Below are positions 16,752-18,329 of a DNA stretch of 18,329 nucleotides, one piece after another. Position numbers and translations under genes: made by a program. The first letter of the stretch is position 1. Every line of letters begins with the position of its first letter. The DNA is from Clostridia bacterium (lineage in GTDB: Bacteria; Bacillota; Clostridia; Christensenellales; Borkfalkiaceae): the NCBI GenBank assembly GCA_900767815.1, contig CAAGAM010000123.1, positions 1 to 18,329 on the forward strand, in the 5' to 3' direction. The notes under the pieces are model-generated. The model worked only from the letters and a program-made list of their open reading frames with translations, searched no databases and was not told where the DNA came from.

Positions 16752-17802
16752 TTTCTATTGCCTCCAATAATTTTTTTGCGTGATTACTCACAATATTTTT
16801 AAGTCTTGACCTCGGAGCGTAGGGATATATCTTCTCCTTGTAAAACTTCCAAGCGTTTATATGTGATAGCCAGCCGAGCAAGGACAATATCCCTTGTGCT
16901 TGATGAACGGTTATATACCCACTCTTCCTAACATTCCTTACTCGGCGGCAAAGTCGAAAAAAGATTTTCTTCCTTAATACCGTTTTGTCTTGATAAAATC
17001 TAAACCCAACAAAGTCAATCGGTCGGCTGCCAACCTTCCATACTTGATAGTTTCTTTTTAGTTTTAACCCTATCTTATGGAGATACTCGTCCATTCTCGC
17101 GATAGCCTTGTGGAGTTTTCTTTTGTTCGTATCGAGGAGAACCATATCATCGACGTAACGAACATATTTCCTTATTTTCAATTCTTCCTTAACGTAGTGG
17201 TCGAACCCTTCGAGAAAGAAGTTTGAAAACCATTGAGAAGTATAATAACCGATAGGTAGGCAATCTCCGCCGTTTTTAAGAATTGCATTGATTAGCCTTA
17301 ATACTTTCTCGTCTTTAATTTTGTTCCTGAACATTGACATTAAATACTTCGGTTTTACGCTATTAAAAAACTTTGAAATATCTAATTTTGCCACATATCT
17401 TATTTTCTCGTCCTTTAACGCACGTTCAACGTATCTTTTGGCTTCCATTCCTCCACGGGTAGGAACGCTTCCACAGTTAAACCGATACATTCCTTTCGTT
17501 ATTATCGGCTCAATTATGAGCATTACTACCCAATGGAGTATTTGGTCAGGGAAGAACTTCGGAACTGTTATAATTCTTTCCTTACTGCAAGAGCGGTCGT
17601 ATATTGTAATTTGACGATTCGGACTCAATTTCACGCTTTCGTTTACAAGCATTTCTTGAATCCTTAAAGCGTAAGCCTCTTCATTTTGTAAAACTTTTCT
17701 TATGTAATGCTTATAAGTTTTACCTTGTGCTGCTTTTCTTATCGCGTAACGAATAAGACTTAAATCGCACATCTTCTCATATAAATAGCCGACTCTCTTC
17801 AT
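16711..17802 (-). CDS. Diversity-generating retroelement reverse transcriptase (363 aa)
   Basis: It copies the template-repeat RNA into cDNA with errors at adenines; the cDNA then replaces the variable repeat of the target gene (known DGR mechanism). The sequence shows an N-terminal KRVGYLYEKMCD typical of this RT group, the first catalytic Asp in LDISKFF (D141), the motif LPIGYYTSQWFSNFFLE (182-198) typical of DGR RTs, the catalytic YVDD (216-219), and DFVGFRF (263-269) in the thumb region. There is no maturase or endonuclease domain, against a group II intron. I chose ATG 17802 (GAGGAG 12 bases upstream). The frame extends to a TTG at 17877, but that has no RBS and would run towards the template region. 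Length fits the family. The gene lies about 115 bases after the template repeat on the same strand, in the phage operon. Confidence 0.95.
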   Translation of the reverse strand: MKRVGYLYEKMCDLSLIRYAIRKAAQGKTYKHYIRKVLQNEEAYALRIQEMLVNESVKLSPNRQITIYDRSCSKERIITVPKFFPDQILHWVVMLIIEPIITKGMYRFNCGSVPTRGGMEAKRYVERALKDEKIRYVAKLDISKFFNSVKPKYLMSMFRNKIKDEKVLRLINAILKNGGDCLPIGYYTSQWFSNFFLEGFDHYVKEELKIRKYVRYVDDMVLLDTNKRKLHKAIARMDEYLHKIGLKLKRNYQVWKVGSRPIDFVGFRFYQDKTVLRKKIFFRLCRRVRNVRKSGYITVHQAQGILSLLGWLSHINAWKFYKEKIYPYAPRSRLKNIVSNHAKKLLEAIENEKIQKGTLAAIC

Positions 17803-17917
17803 ATACCTTTTAATCTCCTCACGGGTTTTCGAGAAAAACCTACTAAACCGTCCTCTTTTCGGATTATTTTTTGCCAAGGGGCAAGGATTGCGTGTGCAAT
17901 GAATAAATGTTTGATTA
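17803..17917 (-). ncRNA. Spacer RNA region between DGR template repeat and RT gene
   Basis: In the Bordetella phage DGR, the RNA between template repeat and RT folds and is needed to prime cDNA synthesis. Here the equivalent 115-base stretch is non-coding if the RT starts at 17802. It includes a small hairpin (17824-17829 with 17835-17840) just before the RT RBS. The role is inferred from position only. Confidence 0.5.
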
Positions 17918-18028
17918 AAATGCGACCGCCGATGTTGCCGTTGGCGTTGGACGAAGAATTGTTACCATTCCAATTCCACAAACCGGCATTGACACCGTTG
18001 TTCCAATTCCCACCGCAATTCAGCACGG
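17918..18028 (-). repeat. DGR template repeat (TR)
   Basis: This 111-base segment aligns without gaps to 18109-18219 at an offset of 191. There are 91 identities and 20 differences. Every difference is a T on the given strand, that is an adenine on the TR sense (minus) strand; no C, G or T of the sense TR is changed. All 26 sense adenines lie in 12 AAY codons and two ATY codons when read in the target frame, giving an Asn-rich translation (CGGNWNNGVNAGLWNW). The end nearest the RT (sense 3') is GC-rich and free of adenine over its last 9 bases before the final Ile codon (17922-17930), as expected for the initiation-of-homing region. Confidence 0.96.
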
Positions 18029-18058
18029 GCGGCACACGCTACCCTATATTTTTAGTCC

Positions 18059-18080
18059 AAAGGGAGAAGTGTCTCCCTTT
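18059..18080. promoter_or_regulatory. DGR-type hairpin/cruciform downstream of the variable repeat
   Basis: AAAGGGAGA (18059-18067) pairs perfectly with TCTCCCTTT (18072-18080) around a 4-base loop. It lies 28 bases past the variable repeat's sense 3' end and 11 bases past the target gene's stop codon. Several DGRs have a hairpin of 7-10 bp with a 4-nt loop here that promotes mutagenic homing, and this matches closely. No T-run follows on the minus strand, so it is not a good terminator. A smaller 5-bp stem (18086-18090 with 18096-18100) covers the stop codon. Confidence 0.75.
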
Positions 18081-18091
18081 TAATCCCTCTC

Positions 18092-18329
18092 TTAAAGAGG
18101 TTTATAACAAAGGCGACCGCCGACGTAGCCGTCGGCGCCGGACGAAGAATGGCCACCACGCCAACGCCACAAACCGGCAAGGACACCGTAGCTCCAATCC
18201 CCACCGCAAAGCAGCACGGTACCGTTTGCGTTGTAATAGTAGTAATCGGAATAATAAGTCGTACTCCCTGCACCCGTCTCTGTCGTAAATCCAAGCAGCG
18301 GATTTTTGTCAAACGGAGTAATAACTTTC
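18092..18329 (-). CDS. DGR target (variable) protein, C-terminal 78 residues, 5' end beyond the window
   Basis: The frame runs from the window edge to TAA at 18094-18092. It includes the variable repeat in its last 40 residues: CGGDWSYGVLAGLWRWRGG, then SSS, then VGGRLCYKPL. The invariant frame CGGxW-AGLWxW-SSS-GGR is typical of DGR variable regions with a C-type-lectin fold, where variable residues form a ligand-binding face. The 14 variable codons show N-to-L/D/S/Y/R/G/H and I-to-V/L changes relative to the template. The part before the repeat is Tyr-rich (TTYYSDYYYYNANG). Context (phage late operon) suggests a tail or receptor-binding protein, but the N-terminal domain that would prove this is outside the window. 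Confidence 0.92.
   Translation of the reverse strand, partial: KVITPFDKNPLLGFTTETGAGSTTYYSDYYYYNANGTVLLCGGDWSYGVLAGLWRWRGGHSSSGADGYVGGRLCYKPL
18109..18219 (-). repeat. DGR variable repeat (VR)
   Basis: This is the diversified copy of the template at 17918-18028, inside the 3' end of the target gene. Twenty of the 26 positions that are adenine in the template differ here; none of the other 85 positions differ. The substitutions go to all three other bases on the sense strand (A to G, C and T), the known DGR signature and not ordinary drift. Identity stops abruptly on both sides. Confidence 0.96.

Noticed and set aside
16711..17802. RT belonging to a retron or group II intron
   Set aside because: There is no maturase or HNH domain and no intron RNA ends. 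The adjacent TR/VR pair with adenine-only differences identifies a DGR.
17803..17877. Upstream extension of the RT to a TTG at 17877 (388 aa)
   Set aside because: No RBS precedes the TTG. The ATG at 17802 has GAGGAG upstream and gives the N-terminus usual for DGR RTs.
17799..18035. A 78-codon frame on the minus strand covering the template repeat
   Set aside because: Its start lies in the template and its Asn-rich sequence is the in-frame image of the target gene. It has no RBS. It is the TR, an RNA template, not a protein gene.
1..18329. CRISPR array
   Set aside because: No regularly spaced short direct repeats were seen. The only long direct repeat is the TR/VR pair.

Overview
The window looks like the late-gene end of a prophage (or a phage-derived element) in a low-GC Bacillota genome, probably a gut-type clostridium. 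This rests on base composition, strong consensus promoters, AGGAGG-type ribosome binding sites and protein style. The taxon is an inference; no marker gene is present.

Layout from left to right. Positions 1-272 are non-coding and hold a compact set of inverted repeats plus a clear Rho-independent terminator. A host-like multi-pass membrane protein gene (273-1220, minus) follows with its own promoter. An IS481-like insertion sequence occupies about 1358-2599, with a DDE transposase on the minus strand. Next is a plus-strand lipoprotein gene (2674-3223). It has a strong promoter and RBS, but a run of ten C residues puts its ATG out of frame with the lipoprotein reading frame. Losing one C restores a 182-residue lipoprotein, so this looks like a phase-variable cargo gene. 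A bidirectional terminator (3229-3259) separates it from the phage operon.

From 3243 to the right edge everything is on the minus strand and tightly packed, with overlaps or gaps of a few bases. In transcription order it reads: the 3' end of a variable protein (18329-18092); the template repeat of a diversity-generating retroelement (DGR, 17918-18028); the DGR reverse transcriptase; a 59-residue and a 48-residue Cys-rich protein; three small or medium membrane proteins; a 681-residue helical protein with a low-complexity linker; a 3026-residue polyvalent-type protein with a zincin-like HEYTH motif and an ADP-ribosyltransferase-like domain; and a 100-residue membrane protein. The last genes look like virion-internal or DNA-delivery proteins, and the DGR target is probably a tail or receptor-binding protein.

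The best-supported special system is the DGR. Template and variable repeats align over 111 bp without gaps. They differ at 20 positions, and all 20 are adenines of the template on the sense strand. All 26 template adenines fall in the first two positions of 12 AAY and 2 ATY codons, so adenine mutagenesis cannot create a stop codon. A 9-bp-stem, 4-nt-loop hairpin lies just downstream of the variable repeat. No avd gene is visible in the window.
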